Positions 8,753 through 17,765 of a stretch of DNA of 41,796 bases are shown one piece after another (the first letter of the stretch is position 1; every line of letters begins with the position of its first letter). A program made the translations under genes and the position numbers. Source of the stretch: Streptomyces montanisoli. GTDB lineage: Bacteria; Actinomycetota; Actinomycetes; Streptomycetales; Streptomycetaceae. Location of the stretch: contig NZ_JAGIQL010000046.1 of the NCBI RefSeq assembly GCF_017813245.1, forward strand, positions 1-41,796. Reading direction: 5' to 3'. Below the pieces are notes generated by a model, which saw nothing but the letters and a program-made list of their open reading frames with translations, had not been told where the DNA came from and made no database searches.

Positions 8753-10936
8753 ATGGCCGCCTCCCACGGCCGCGGCGCGAGCCGCGGCAGACCCCGCATA
8801 CCCATGCGCTACGCCCTGCCCGTCCTCCTGCTCCTCGTCATGGTCGGCATGCTGCTCGTGCGCGGCTACGTGTACAGCTCGTTCGTCCCCGACCACCGCG
8901 TCAGGCCGCCCGCCGCGACCGGCCACGTCCCGGAGCGCATCCTCGACGGCGGCCCCGTCATCGACGCGCGCGACACGTCCAAACCGGCCAAGTCGCTGCG
9001 GATACCGGACAGGACGATCGTCCTCACCTTCGACGACGGCCCCGACCCGAAGTGGACGCCGAGAATCCTCGACATCCTGAGGAAGCACGGCGTCAACGCC
9101 ACGTTCTTCATCACCGGCACCAACACCTCACGCAACCCCGGCATCGTCAAGCGGACCGTGGCCGAGGGCAACGAGGTGGGCGTCCACACCTTCGACCACC
9201 CCGACCTCTCCTACCTCAAGGCCCCCACCATCAAGCGGGAGCTGTCCCAGACGCAGCTGGCGATCGAGGGCGCCGCGGGCATCAGGACCGCACTCTTCCG
9301 GCCGCCGTACTCGTCGTTCGCCGACGCGCTCGACGACAAGTCCTGGCCCGTCATGCGGTACGTCGGCAGCCTCGGCTACATCGGTGTGTTCGACACCGTC
9401 GACAGCGAGGACTGGCAGCTGCCCGGCGTCGGGAAGATCATCGACAACGCCACCCCCAGGCACGGCAAGGGCGCCGTCGTGCTGATGCACGACTTCGGCG
9501 GCGACCGCAGCGAGACGCTCAAGGCACTGCCCCGCTACATCGACCTGATGAAGTCCAGGGGCTACCGGTTCAAGACGGTCACCCAGGCCCTCGGCGCGCC
9601 CAGCGCCCAGACGCCCGTGCGCGGCATGGAGAAGCTGAAGGGCAAGGCGTTCGTCGCGGCCGTCACCGTCTCGGACAACGTGACGAAGGGCCTGATCGGC
9701 TGCATCGCGTTCGTCGGCGTGCTCGTCGTCGGCCGGTTCGCCCTGATGCTCGTCCTCGCCTACGTCCACGCGCGCCGCGCCCGCAGACGCGAGCGCGGCG
9801 GCGGCGCGCCACCGCCACTCGCCGAGCCGGCGACGGTGCTCGTGCCCGCGTACAACGAGAGCAAGTGCATCGCGAACACCGTGCGTTCGCTCGCCGTCAG
9901 CGAGCACCCCATCGAGGTCATCGTCATCGACGACGGTTCCACCGACGGCACCGCCGACATCGTCGAGGGGCTGCGGCTGCGAGACGTCCGCGTCGTCAGG
10001 CAGCACAACGCGGGCAAGCCCGCCGCGCTGAACAACGGCATCCGGCACGCCAGGTACGGCATCGTCGTGATGATGGACGGCGACACCGTCTTCGAACCGT
10101 CCACGGTGGGCGAGCTGGTGCGGCCGTTCGCCGATCCCGCCGTCGGCGCCGTCTCCGGCAACGCCAAGGTCGGCAACCGTGACTCGCTCATCGGGGCGTG
10201 GCAGCACATCGAGTACGTGATGGGGTTCGGCCTCGACCGCCGCATGTACGACCTGCTGCGCTGCATGCCCACCATCCCGGGCGCCTGCGGGGCGTTCCGC
10301 ATGGAGACGCTGCGGCAGGTCGGCGGGATGAGCGAGGACACGCTCGCCGAGGACACCGACATCACCATGGCCGTCCACCGCAAGGGCTGGCAGGTGGTGT
10401 ACGCGCCGGAGGCCCGGGCCTGGACCGAGGCGCCTGACAGCGTGCGGCAGTTGTGGTCGCAGCGCTACCGCTGGTGCTACGGCACCATGCAGGCGATGTG
10501 GAAGCACCGCAGGGCGGTCGTCGAACGCGGCCCGTCCGGGCGGTTCGGCCGCGTGGGGCTCCCGTTCGTCGCCGCGTTCATGGTGGTCGCGCCGCTCCTC
10601 GCGCCGCTGATCGACCTGTTCCTCCTCTACGGGCTCGTCTTCGGGCCGACGGGCAAGACCGTCGCGAGCTGGCTCTCGCTGCTCGCCATCCAGCTGGTGT
10701 GCGCCGTCTACGCGTTCCGGCTCGACCGGGAGCCGATGCGGCACCTCATCGCGCTGCCGCTGCAGCAACTCCTCTACCGCGTGCTGATGTACGTGGTGCT
10801 CGTGCAGTCCTGGGTCACCGCGCTGACCGGCGGCCGGCTGCGCTGGCAGAAGCTGCGCCGCTCGGGCGTCGTGGCGTCCGCCCCCGCCACGACCGCGCGG
10901 CGTGACCGCGCCGACGACAGGAGACCAGTCGCATGA
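8753..10936 (+). CDS. matB: Bifunctional polysaccharide deacetylase / GT2 processive glycosyltransferase (MatB-like)
   Basis: A 727-residue membrane enzyme. A transmembrane helix (20-38) precedes an external NodB deacetylase domain: TFDDGPD at 92-98 (metal/base Asp94-Asp95), metal ligands His145 and His149 in HTFDH, RPPYSSF (183-189) and LMHD (244-247). A second helix (about 312-338) leads to a cytoplasmic GT2 domain with VPAYNE, DDGST (393-397), DGD (442-444), EDTD (533-536) and QRYRW (570-574), the last being the mark of processive synthases such as PgaC/NodC/HAS. C-terminal membrane helices follow. One chain thus synthesises and de-N-acetylates a beta-linked GlcNAc polymer, as proposed for streptomycete MatB in hyphal aggregation. 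The substrate is inferred from homology. Upstream GTG/ATG codons in this frame fall inside the previous gene. Confidence 0.88.
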   Translation: MAASHGRGASRGRPRIPMRYALPVLLLLVMVGMLLVRGYVYSSFVPDHRVRPPAATGHVPERILDGGPVIDARDTSKPAKSLRIPDRTIVLTFDDGPDPKWTPRILDILRKHGVNATFFITGTNTSRNPGIVKRTVAEGNEVGVHTFDHPDLSYLKAPTIKRELSQTQLAIEGAAGIRTALFRPPYSSFADALDDKSWPVMRYVGSLGYIGVFDTVDSEDWQLPGVGKIIDNATPRHGKGAVVLMHDFGGDRSETLKALPRYIDLMKSRGYRFKTVTQALGAPSAQTPVRGMEKLKGKAFVAAVTVSDNVTKGLIGCIAFVGVLVVGRFALMLVLAYVHARRARRRERGGGAPPPLAEPATVLVPAYNESKCIANTVRSLAVSEHPIEVIVIDDGSTDGTADIVEGLRLRDVRVVRQHNAGKPAALNNGIRHARYGIVVMMDGDTVFEPSTVGELVRPFADPAVGAVSGNAKVGNRDSLIGAWQHIEYVMGFGLDRRMYDLLRCMPTIPGACGAFRMETLRQVGGMSEDTLAEDTDITMAVHRKGWQVVYAPEARAWTEAPDSVRQLWSQRYRWCYGTMQAMWKHRRAVVERGPSGRFGRVGLPFVAAFMVVAPLLAPLIDLFLLYGLVFGPTGKTVASWLSLLAIQLVCAVYAFRLDREPMRHLIALPLQQLLYRVLMYVVLVQSWVTALTGGRLRWQKLRRSGVVASAPATTARRDRADDRRPVA

Positions 10937-12285
10937 GCACCCCGTACGCGGGCACACCGCGGCTGCCGGGGCCGGCGCGCCACCGGGCCGCGGGCAACCA
11001 CCCCGGCGCGACGCGGCCCGCGATACAGCCGCCCGCGGAGACCACCGCGGGCACGGCTCCCGCCGCCGCCGGCGGCAGGGACCGCTACCTCGACACACTG
11101 CGGGCGATCGCGCTGGTGCGAGTCGTCGTCTTCCACATCTTCAGCTGGACGTGGCTGACGATCGTCTTCCCGTCCATGGGCGTGATGTTCGCCCTCGCCG
11201 GGTCGCTGATGGCCAGGTCGCTGTCGCAGCGCGGCGCGGCCCGCGTGATCAAGGGCCGGGTGCGGCGCCTGCTGCCGCCGATGTGGGTCTTCGGGGTGTT
11301 CGTCGTGGGGACCCTGCTGTACGCGGGCTGGCACCCGTCGCGGCACGGCGGCGGGATCACCGGCATCGTCTCCGTGCTCAACTGGATCGTCCCCGTCGGC
11401 GCCCCGCCCTATCCGGACCCGGCCGCGCACCCGTGGGGCTGGCTGGACTCCAGCTGGGCCGACCAGGCGGCGGGACCGCTCTGGTACATCCGCGCCTACC
11501 TGTGGTTCGTGCTGGCGTCGCCGCTGGTGCTCAGGCTGTTCCGCAAGTCGCCGTGGGCGGCGCTCGCCCTGCCGCTCGTGCTGTGCGCGGTGTGCTCGAC
11601 GGGCATCGTGACGATCCCGGGCGAGAGCGGCGAGGCCGTGACGGACTTCGCCACGTACGGCGCGTGCTGGGTGCTCGGATTCGCCCACCACGACGGCCTG
11701 TTCCGCGGGATCCCGCGCTACCTCACGGTCTCGTGCGCGTCGTTCATGATGGCGGCCGGCCTGTGGTGGGCGTCGGGGCACCTGACGTCGGAGGGGTGGA
11801 ACCTCGACGAGATACCGCTCGGCCAGGCGCTGTGGTCGCTCGGGTTCGTGACGATCCTGCTCCAGGTCTCGCCGTCGTGGAAGCGCCTTCCCGACCGGCT
11901 GGCCAGGTTCGACCCGTTGATCACGCTGGCCAACAACCGGGCCGTGACGATCTACCTGTGGCACAACCTCCTGATCATGGTCACCTTCCCGATCATCGAC
12001 CAGGCGTGGAACATCCCGGGGATCGACCGGTTCGGCAGCGAACTCGACGCCTCCTACTCGGTGCTCTCGCTGGTGCTGGTGTGGCCGCTGCTCGCGGTGG
12101 CGATCGTGCTGCTCGGGTGGTTCGAGGACCTGGCGGCGAAGCGCCGGCCGCGTCTGTGGCCGAACGGGCGCACGCGCACAATGGGACGCGCGACGGGCCG
12201 AACGCCGCCGGCAGGCCGGTGGGCCGGTGAGCCGGTGAGGCGCCCGCGGCACGACCGGGAAGAGGGACGGCATGGCGGAGCGTGA
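10933..12285 (+). CDS. Acyltransferase 3 family membrane protein
   Basis: A 450-residue integral membrane protein. A Pro/Ala-rich cytoplasmic N-terminus of about 50 residues is followed by RDRYLDTLRAIALVRVVVFH, the typical start of acyltransferase-3 (OafA/ExoZ-like) proteins, with Arg and the conserved His in the first helix, then about ten hydrophobic segments. Such enzymes transfer acetyl or other acyl groups to exported glycans. The ATGA overlap with the preceding synthase gene (stop 10934-10936) indicates translational coupling, so the likely substrate is the same polysaccharide. Its last 14 bases overlap the next gene. Confidence 0.8.
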   Translation: MSTPYAGTPRLPGPARHRAAGNHPGATRPAIQPPAETTAGTAPAAAGGRDRYLDTLRAIALVRVVVFHIFSWTWLTIVFPSMGVMFALAGSLMARSLSQRGAARVIKGRVRRLLPPMWVFGVFVVGTLLYAGWHPSRHGGGITGIVSVLNWIVPVGAPPYPDPAAHPWGWLDSSWADQAAGPLWYIRAYLWFVLASPLVLRLFRKSPWAALALPLVLCAVCSTGIVTIPGESGEAVTDFATYGACWVLGFAHHDGLFRGIPRYLTVSCASFMMAAGLWWASGHLTSEGWNLDEIPLGQALWSLGFVTILLQVSPSWKRLPDRLARFDPLITLANNRAVTIYLWHNLLIMVTFPIIDQAWNIPGIDRFGSELDASYSVLSLVLVWPLLAVAIVLLGWFEDLAAKRRPRLWPNGRTRTMGRATGRTPPAGRWAGEPVRRPRHDREEGRHGGA

Positions 12286-13105
12286 CGCGCCCCTGGCGGG
12301 GTTCACCGTGGGCGTCACCGCGGCGCGGCGCGCCGACGAGCAGGCGGCGCTGCTGCGGCGCCGCGGCGCCCGCGTCGTGCTCGCGCCCGCCATGCGGACC
12401 GTGCCGCTCGCCGACGACACCCGACTGCGCGCCGCCACCCGCGCCCTGCTCGACACCCCGCCCGACACCGTCGTCGCCACCACCGCGGTCGGCTTCCGCG
12501 GCTGGCTGGAGGCCGCGGAGGGCTGGGGCGACGGCGGCGCACTGCTTCAGCGGCTGCGCGGCGCGCGGCTCTACGCGCGCGGGCCGAAGGTGACGGGCGC
12601 GGTCCGCGCCGCCGGGCTCAGGGAGGAGTGGGCGCCCGCCTCCGAGTCGCTGGCCGAGGTGGTCGACCGCCTGCTCGCCGAGGGCGTCGACGGCCGCCGC
12701 GTCGCGCTGCAGCTGCACGGCGAGTCCATGGCGGGGGTCCGCGAGGCGCTGGCCGACGCGGGCGCCGACGTCGTCGCCGTCCCCGTCTACCGGTGGCTGC
12801 CGCCGCTCGATCCCGCGCCGCTCGACGACCTCATCGAACGCGCCGTCGCCCGCGAACTGGCCGCCGTCACCTTCACCAGCGCGCCCGCCGCCGCGTCCCT
12901 GCTCGCCAGGGCCGCGGAGCGCGGCGCGCTGGACGGCCTGCTCGGCGCGCTGGGCCGGGACGTGCTCGCCGCGTGCGTCGGCTCCGTCACCGCGGCACCG
13001 CTGCACGAGCACGGGGTGGAGACACGCGAGCCCGAGCGTGCCAGGCTCGGGCCGCTCGTCCAGCTGCTCTGCGACGAACTGCCCGCGCGGCCACCCGCTG
13101 TGTGA
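12272..13105 (+). CDS. Uroporphyrinogen-III synthase-like protein (HemD family)
   Basis: A 277-residue protein with the two-lobed HemD pattern: an N-terminal GVTAARRADEQAALLRRRGA with a VLAPAMRT turn, then TVVATTAVGFRGWLEA, a central YARGPKVTGAVRAAGL, and C-terminal VTFTSAPAAASLL with CVGSVTAAPLHEHGV. HemD cyclises hydroxymethylbilane to uroporphyrinogen III. No other haem genes are nearby, so it may be the second, accessory HemD-like protein often found in actinobacteria rather than the main biosynthetic enzyme. It starts at ATG 12272 within the end of the acyltransferase gene, downstream of GGAAGAGGG. Confidence 0.7.
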   Translation: MAERDAPLAGFTVGVTAARRADEQAALLRRRGARVVLAPAMRTVPLADDTRLRAATRALLDTPPDTVVATTAVGFRGWLEAAEGWGDGGALLQRLRGARLYARGPKVTGAVRAAGLREEWAPASESLAEVVDRLLAEGVDGRRVALQLHGESMAGVREALADAGADVVAVPVYRWLPPLDPAPLDDLIERAVARELAAVTFTSAPAAASLLARAAERGALDGLLGALGRDVLAACVGSVTAAPLHEHGVETREPERARLGPLVQLLCDELPARPPAV

Positions 13106-13204
13106 CGGATCACCCGCCTTTTCCGCCCGCCGGTGAGCACGGCGCCGCCCGCGTCCGTACTGAACGGCGTGGGCAGCCGAGGAGGACTCGACCGGGAGGT
13201 GCGC

Positions 13205-13807
13205 GTGCGCGAGGATGCCGCCGTGGCCGACGACCCTCCGAGGCGGGACAGGCGCCGCGGCGACCCGTCGCGCGGCGCGCGGGGCCGGCGCGCCCTGCCC
13301 GCACCGGACGAGGAACTCGTGCGCGCCCTGTACCGGGAGCACGCGGGTCCGCTGCTCGCCTACGTGCTGCGCCTGGTCGCGGGCGACCGGCAGCGCGCCG
13401 AGGACGTCGTGCAGGAGACGCTCATCCGCGCCTGGAAGAACGCCGGCCGGCTGGGCACCGCGACGGGATCCGTGCGCCCCTGGCTGGTCACGGTCGCGCG
13501 CCGGATCGTCATCGACGGCCACAGGAGCCGGCAGGCCAGGCCGCAGGAGGTCGATCCCGCACCGCTCGAAGTGATGGCGGCGGACGACGAGATCGACAGG
13601 GCGCTGCGGCTGATGACGCTCTCGGACGCCCTGGACGCCCTGACGCCCGCACACCGTGAGGTACTGGTCGAGACGTACTTCAGGGGCCGGACGGTGGGCG
13701 AGGCGGCGGAGAAGCTGGGCATCCCCAGCGGGACCGTGCGCTCGCGCGTGTTCTACGCGCTGCGGTCCATGAAGCTGGCGCTGGAGGAGAGGGGGGTCTC
13801 GGCATGA
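13205..13807 (+). CDS. sigU: ECF-type RNA polymerase sigma factor (SigU-like)
   Basis: A 200-residue extracytoplasmic-function sigma factor. After a basic, disordered start, region 2 is seen in ALYREHAGPLLAYVLRLV and AEDVVQETLIRAWKN with GSVRPWLVTVARRIVIDGHR. Region 4 is ALTPAHREVLVETYF, then GIPSGTVRSRVFYALRSMK (helix-turn-helix). GTG 13205 is chosen because GGGAGG lies 5 bases upstream; GTG 13199 and GTG 13133 are in-frame alternatives. The stop overlaps the anti-sigma gene by ATGA. In S. coelicolor the corresponding locus is, from memory, sigU with its anti-sigma rsuA, so that symbol is used on synteny. Confidence 0.85.
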   Translation: MREDAAVADDPPRRDRRRGDPSRGARGRRALPAPDEELVRALYREHAGPLLAYVLRLVAGDRQRAEDVVQETLIRAWKNAGRLGTATGSVRPWLVTVARRIVIDGHRSRQARPQEVDPAPLEVMAADDEIDRALRLMTLSDALDALTPAHREVLVETYFRGRTVGEAAEKLGIPSGTVRSRVFYALRSMKLALEERGVSA

Positions 13808-14778
13808 CGGCGCACGGCGGCCGCGGCGCGCACGCGGACGGGCGCGACGACGGTTCGGCGCACGAGGCGGTGGGCGCCTACGCCCTCGGGATCCTCGACG
13901 CGGAGGGCGCCGCCGCCTTCGAGGAGCATCTGGCGGGGTGCGTGCTGTGCGCGGAGCGCCTGGAGGAGCTCGCCGGGATGGAGCCGGTGCTCGCGCTGCT
14001 CGCGGACGAACCCGACGGCCCCGACGGGCCGGCCGGACGCGACGCACGCGACGGCCGTGACGCACGCCACGGCCGTGGCGCACGCGACGGCCGTGACGCA
14101 CGCGACCGCCGTGACGCACGCGACGGCCGTGACGCACGCGACCGCCGTGACGCACGCGACGGCCGCGACGGACGCGACGGCCGTGACGCTCCCGACGGGC
14201 CCGCGGGGGGCTCCGCGTCCGCCGGCCAGGGGCCGTACCTGCTCGACCGGCTGGTCGACGAGGTGGCGGCGCGGCGCGCCAGGCGCAGGCGGCGCGGTTA
14301 CTACCTGACCGCGGCCGCCGTCGTGCTGATCGCCGGGGGCCCGGCCGCCGCGCTCCTCGCCACCTCCTCGGACGGCGCCCCGGCCACCGCCGGCAGGGGA
14401 CGGTCGCACACGGACGACACCGACCTGAAGGCGGTCTTCGAGTCGATGGAGACCAAGCACGCCGCCACCGACCCCGCCACCGACGTCAGCGCGACCGTCG
14501 CGCTGCGGCCCGAGCCGTGGGGCACGAGCGCCATGGTCGAGCTGAAGAACGTCAAGGGCCCGCTCAGCTGCCACCTCGTGGCCGTGTCCAGGTCCGGTGA
14601 CCGGCAGGTCGTCTCGTCCTGGGCGGTCCCCGCGGGCGGCTACGGCGCTCCCTCGGGGCCCGGCGGCGCCCGGCAGCCCCTGTACGTGCTGGGCGGCGCG
14701 GCCCTGCGCCCCGGTGACATCGACCACTTCGACGTGACGACGCTCGACGGGAAGCGGCTCGTGCGCGTCCCTGACTGA
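13804..14778 (+). CDS. Membrane-bound zinc anti-sigma factor (RsuA-like)
   Basis: A 324-residue protein paired with the preceding sigma factor. The N-terminal anti-sigma domain carries the ZAS motif Hx3Cx2C (EEHLAGCVLC). A linker of eight Arg/Asp hexapeptides follows, then a basic stretch (RRARRRRRGYY), one transmembrane helix (about residues 168-188) and an external domain ending FDVTTLDGKRLVRVPD. The protein should hold the sigma factor at the membrane until an envelope signal triggers release, usually by regulated proteolysis. Coupling by ATGA fits equimolar synthesis. The Arg/Asp linker is unusual. Confidence 0.85.
   Translation: MTAHGGRGAHADGRDDGSAHEAVGAYALGILDAEGAAAFEEHLAGCVLCAERLEELAGMEPVLALLADEPDGPDGPAGRDARDGRDARHGRGARDGRDARDRRDARDGRDARDRRDARDGRDGRDGRDAPDGPAGGSASAGQGPYLLDRLVDEVAARRARRRRRGYYLTAAAVVLIAGGPAAALLATSSDGAPATAGRGRSHTDDTDLKAVFESMETKHAATDPATDVSATVALRPEPWGTSAMVELKNVKGPLSCHLVAVSRSGDRQVVSSWAVPAGGYGAPSGPGGARQPLYVLGGAALRPGDIDHFDVTTLDGKRLVRVPD
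14047..14190 (+). repeat. 18-bp tandem repeats encoding an Arg/Asp linker
   Basis: Eight in-frame 18-bp units encode RDGRDA-type hexapeptides (variants RDRRDA, RHGRGA, RDGRDG). They lie between the zinc anti-sigma domain and the membrane helix. The alternation of positive and negative side chains predicts a highly charged but near-neutral extended or salt-bridged linker. Confidence 0.9.
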
Positions 14779-14840
14779 CACCGGCGCCCGGTTTCGCGTA
14801 CGGTTGACGGCTCTCGTCGCACGTCACGAAGGGGGCCCGG

Positions 14841-17348
14841 GTGGCCGCGCAGGATGCCGCTGTCGATTCCGCCGGAGCCGCGGGGCGGTCAGGAACCGAG
14901 CCGGGTGCCGCAGGGCCCGGCTCGGGGAACGACTCCGCGCGCGCCGGTGAGATCGAGAGCGAGCAGGACCATCTCGACCGCGTCTATCGCCGTCTTGAGG
15001 AAAAGATCCACGAAGCAGAGTTCCTGATGGCCGACGCGGCCAGGCGCGGCCATGTGGGCACGCCCGGCGCGCTCGCCGAACGGGACGCCCAGGTCTTCAG
15101 GGCGGGGGTGCACCTGACACGCCTGAACAACGAGTTCGAGGACTTCCTCTTCGGCCGCGTCGACCTGCTCGCGGGCAAGGACGGCGCGAAGGGCCCCGAC
15201 GGCGCGTACACCTCGGTCGAGCCCGCCGACGGCGCCGTGGCGCCCGACGGCACCGCGCGCATCGCCGAGACCCTGCACATCGGCAGGATCGGCGTGCTGG
15301 ACGCCGAGTACGCGCCGCTCGTCATCGACTGGCGGGCGCCGGCCGCCGCCCCCTTCTACCGTGCGACGCCCGTCGACCCCGGCCGGGTGGTGCGCCGCCG
15401 CGTGATCCGCTCCAAGGGCCGCCGTGTGCTCGGCGTCGAGGACGACCTGATGCGGCCCGAGCTGACCGCCACGCTGGACGGCAGGCCGCTGCCCGTCATC
15501 GGCGACGGGGCGCTGATGGCCGCGCTCGGGCAGGCGCGCGGCCACACCATGCGCGACATCGTCTCCTCCATCCAGGCCGAGCAGGACATGGTGATCAGGG
15601 CGCCCGCCGCGTCCGTCACCGAGGTGTCGGGCGGCCCCGGCACCGGCAAGACCGCCGTGGCGCTGCACCGCGCCGCCTACCTGCTCTACCAGGACAGGCG
15701 GCGCTACGCGGGCGGCATCCTCGTCGTCTCGCCCACGCCGCTGCTCGTCGCGTACACCGAAGGTGTGCTGCCGTCGCTCGGCGAGGAGGGCCAGGTCGCG
15801 ATCCGCGCGCTCGGCTCGCTGGCCGAGGGCGCGGAGGCCACCGCGTACGACGACCCCGCCGTCGCGCGCGTCAAGGGCTCCGCGCGCATGCCGCGGCTGC
15901 TGCGCAGGGCGGCGCGCGGCGCGCTCGAACCGGCGCCGGCCGATCGCGGCGGGCGGCCGGCGCCCGGGCAGGCCACGCCCGGGCAGCCCACGCCCGACGA
16001 CGCGGCCGACGCCGACGAGGCCCCCGACGGGACGGGCCCCAGGGTCCGCACGGACCTGCTGCGCGTCGTCGCGTTCGGCCGCCGCCTCGAACTGGACGCC
16101 GACGCGCTGCACCACATCAGGCAGGCCGTGCTCGGCGGCACCGCACCCGTCAACCTGCTGCGCCCGCGCGCCCGCAGGCTGCTGCTCGACGCCCTGTGGG
16201 CGCAGTCGGGCGCGGCCTCGCGCGCCGGCGAGTACGTCTCGCGCGGCGACGCGGAACTCGCCGCCGAACTGCGCTCGGGCTTCGACGAGGACGTGTCCTC
16301 CGAGGACGCGTTCGCCGCGTTCCTCGACGCGTGGTGGCCCGAGCTCACGCCCCGGGCCGTGCTGGCGGCGATGGCCGACGAGCGGCGGCTGGCCCGCTGG
16401 GCGCGCCGCATCCTCACGCCGGGCGAGACCCGCCGCCTCGCCCGCTCCCTGCGGCGCGTGGGCCCCGACGGGACAGGCCCGCTCTCCGTCCACGACGTGG
16501 CGCTGCTCGACGAGCTCGACGCGCTGCTCGGCACGCCCCCGAGGCCGCGCAGGCAGCACAGGGAACTCGACCCGCTCGACGCGCTGACCGGCCTCGAAGA
16601 GCTCATGCCGCAGCGGGAGGAGACCCAGCGCGAGCGCGCGGAGCGGCTGGCGGCCGAGCGCACCGAGTACGCGCACGTCATCGTGGACGAGGCGCAGGAC
16701 CTCACGCCCATGCAGTGGCGGATGGTCGGCCGCAGGGGCAGGGCGGCCACCTGGACGGTCGTGGGCGATCCCGCCCAGTCCTCGTGGCCCGACCAGGAGG
16801 AGGCGGCCGCCGCGCGCGAGGAGGCGCTCGGCCGCAGGCCGCGCCGCCGCTTCACGCTGACCGTCAACTACCGCAACCCGGCCGAGATCGCGGAACTCGC
16901 GGCGAAGGTGCTCGCCCTCGCGCTGCCCGGCGCCGAGGCACCCACCGCGGTCCGCTCGACGGGCGTGCGGCCGCGGTTCCGCGCGGTGCACGGCCCGTCC
17001 GACGAGGCGCTCGCGCGGGCCGTGCGCGAGGAGACCGGACGGCTGCTCGACAGCGTCGACGGGACGGTGGGCGTGGTCGCGGCGATGGACCGGCGCGAAC
17101 AGGTCGCCGAGTGGGTCGCGGGGCTCGGCGAGCGGGTCGTGGCGCTCGGCAGCCTGGAGGCGAAGGGGCTCGAGTACGACGCGACGGTCCTGGTGTCGCC
17201 GGCCGAGATCGCGGACGCCTCACCGGCCTCGGTGGGCCTGCGGGTGCTGTACGTGGCGCTGACCCGCGCGACGCGGGAGCTCACGGTCGTCTCGACGCAC
17301 CGGGACGCGCCTGACGAGCAGGGGGTCCCCGACCTGCTGCGCGACTGA
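14841..17348 (+). CDS. helD: HelD-type UvrD-like helicase (RNA polymerase recycling factor)
   Basis: An 835-residue SF1 ATPase. The N-terminus (about residues 33-105) is a charged helical hairpin, EQDHLDRVYRRLEEK onward, like the arm that HelD inserts into RNA polymerase. Walker A GGPGTGKT is at about 264-271, Walker B DEAQD at about 615-619, followed by GDPAQSSW and NYRNPAEI (motifs III-IV) and C-terminal ALTRATRELTVV (motif VI). HelD uses ATP to strip stalled RNA polymerase from nucleic acid. The GTG start has AAGGGGG upstream. It follows the sigma/anti-sigma pair on the same strand after 62 bases and may have its own promoter. Confidence 0.85.
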   Translation: MAAQDAAVDSAGAAGRSGTEPGAAGPGSGNDSARAGEIESEQDHLDRVYRRLEEKIHEAEFLMADAARRGHVGTPGALAERDAQVFRAGVHLTRLNNEFEDFLFGRVDLLAGKDGAKGPDGAYTSVEPADGAVAPDGTARIAETLHIGRIGVLDAEYAPLVIDWRAPAAAPFYRATPVDPGRVVRRRVIRSKGRRVLGVEDDLMRPELTATLDGRPLPVIGDGALMAALGQARGHTMRDIVSSIQAEQDMVIRAPAASVTEVSGGPGTGKTAVALHRAAYLLYQDRRRYAGGILVVSPTPLLVAYTEGVLPSLGEEGQVAIRALGSLAEGAEATAYDDPAVARVKGSARMPRLLRRAARGALEPAPADRGGRPAPGQATPGQPTPDDAADADEAPDGTGPRVRTDLLRVVAFGRRLELDADALHHIRQAVLGGTAPVNLLRPRARRLLLDALWAQSGAASRAGEYVSRGDAELAAELRSGFDEDVSSEDAFAAFLDAWWPELTPRAVLAAMADERRLARWARRILTPGETRRLARSLRRVGPDGTGPLSVHDVALLDELDALLGTPPRPRRQHRELDPLDALTGLEELMPQREETQRERAERLAAERTEYAHVIVDEAQDLTPMQWRMVGRRGRAATWTVVGDPAQSSWPDQEEAAAAREEALGRRPRRRFTLTVNYRNPAEIAELAAKVLALALPGAEAPTAVRSTGVRPRFRAVHGPSDEALARAVREETGRLLDSVDGTVGVVAAMDRREQVAEWVAGLGERVVALGSLEAKGLEYDATVLVSPAEIADASPASVGLRVLYVALTRATRELTVVSTHRDAPDEQGVPDLLRD

Positions 17349-17765
17349 CGCGGAGAAGTCCCAGCGGAAAAGTCCCAACAGGGCGCGTCTTGGGGGAAGA
17401 CTGGGCGGGGGCGGTTTGTTAGCCTGTATACGGCACCGGCCCGATCCAAGCCCCCGGGCCCAACCATAGTCGCTTCGAGCGACCACTTGCCGCGAGGCGA
17501 GCATGGCGGGTCGGTGTCGCTGAACGTCAGGACGGGCCCTCACCGTGAACCGGTGGGGGCCCGCCGCTGTTGCCACCACCGGGTTCGCCACCACCGACTC
17601 GGCCCCGCCGCTCCCCCCACTGTTACGCTCCGCATGATGGAAGTGTCTTTCCGAAAGAATCGGCTTTAGCCGTTACCGAGTGGTAGGTGCGACCATCTGA
17701 AGGATTCCGCCCGGTGTCCCCCGGCGGAAGGGCACAGCGGCTCAGTGAAAGCAGAGGAACCCGCC
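17349..17765 (+). promoter_or_regulatory. Intergenic region with strong hairpin before the malic enzyme gene
   Basis: These 417 bases hold no gene. A 13-bp hairpin (17533-17545 with 17551-17563, one G-U pair, loop TGAAC) follows a region with several smaller stems (TCGCTTCGAGCGA near 17471), which could be a terminator at the end of a short RNA or of the helD transcript. A second signal, TACGCT at 17624-17629, matches the prfB -10 and would give a 5' leader of about 130 bases for the malic enzyme, with a small stem (TCTTTCCGAAAGA, 17647-17659). Confidence 0.4.

Noticed and set aside
9128..11098. Long minus-strand open frame (656 aa) opposite the glycan synthase gene
   Set aside because: It is a shadow of a high-GC gene: the composition is Arg/His/Ala/Asp-rich, no domain is seen, and the plus strand has complete catalytic motifs.
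14889..16991. Minus-strand open frame (700 aa) opposite helD
   Set aside because: It is a third-position GC artefact; the helicase motifs are on the plus strand.
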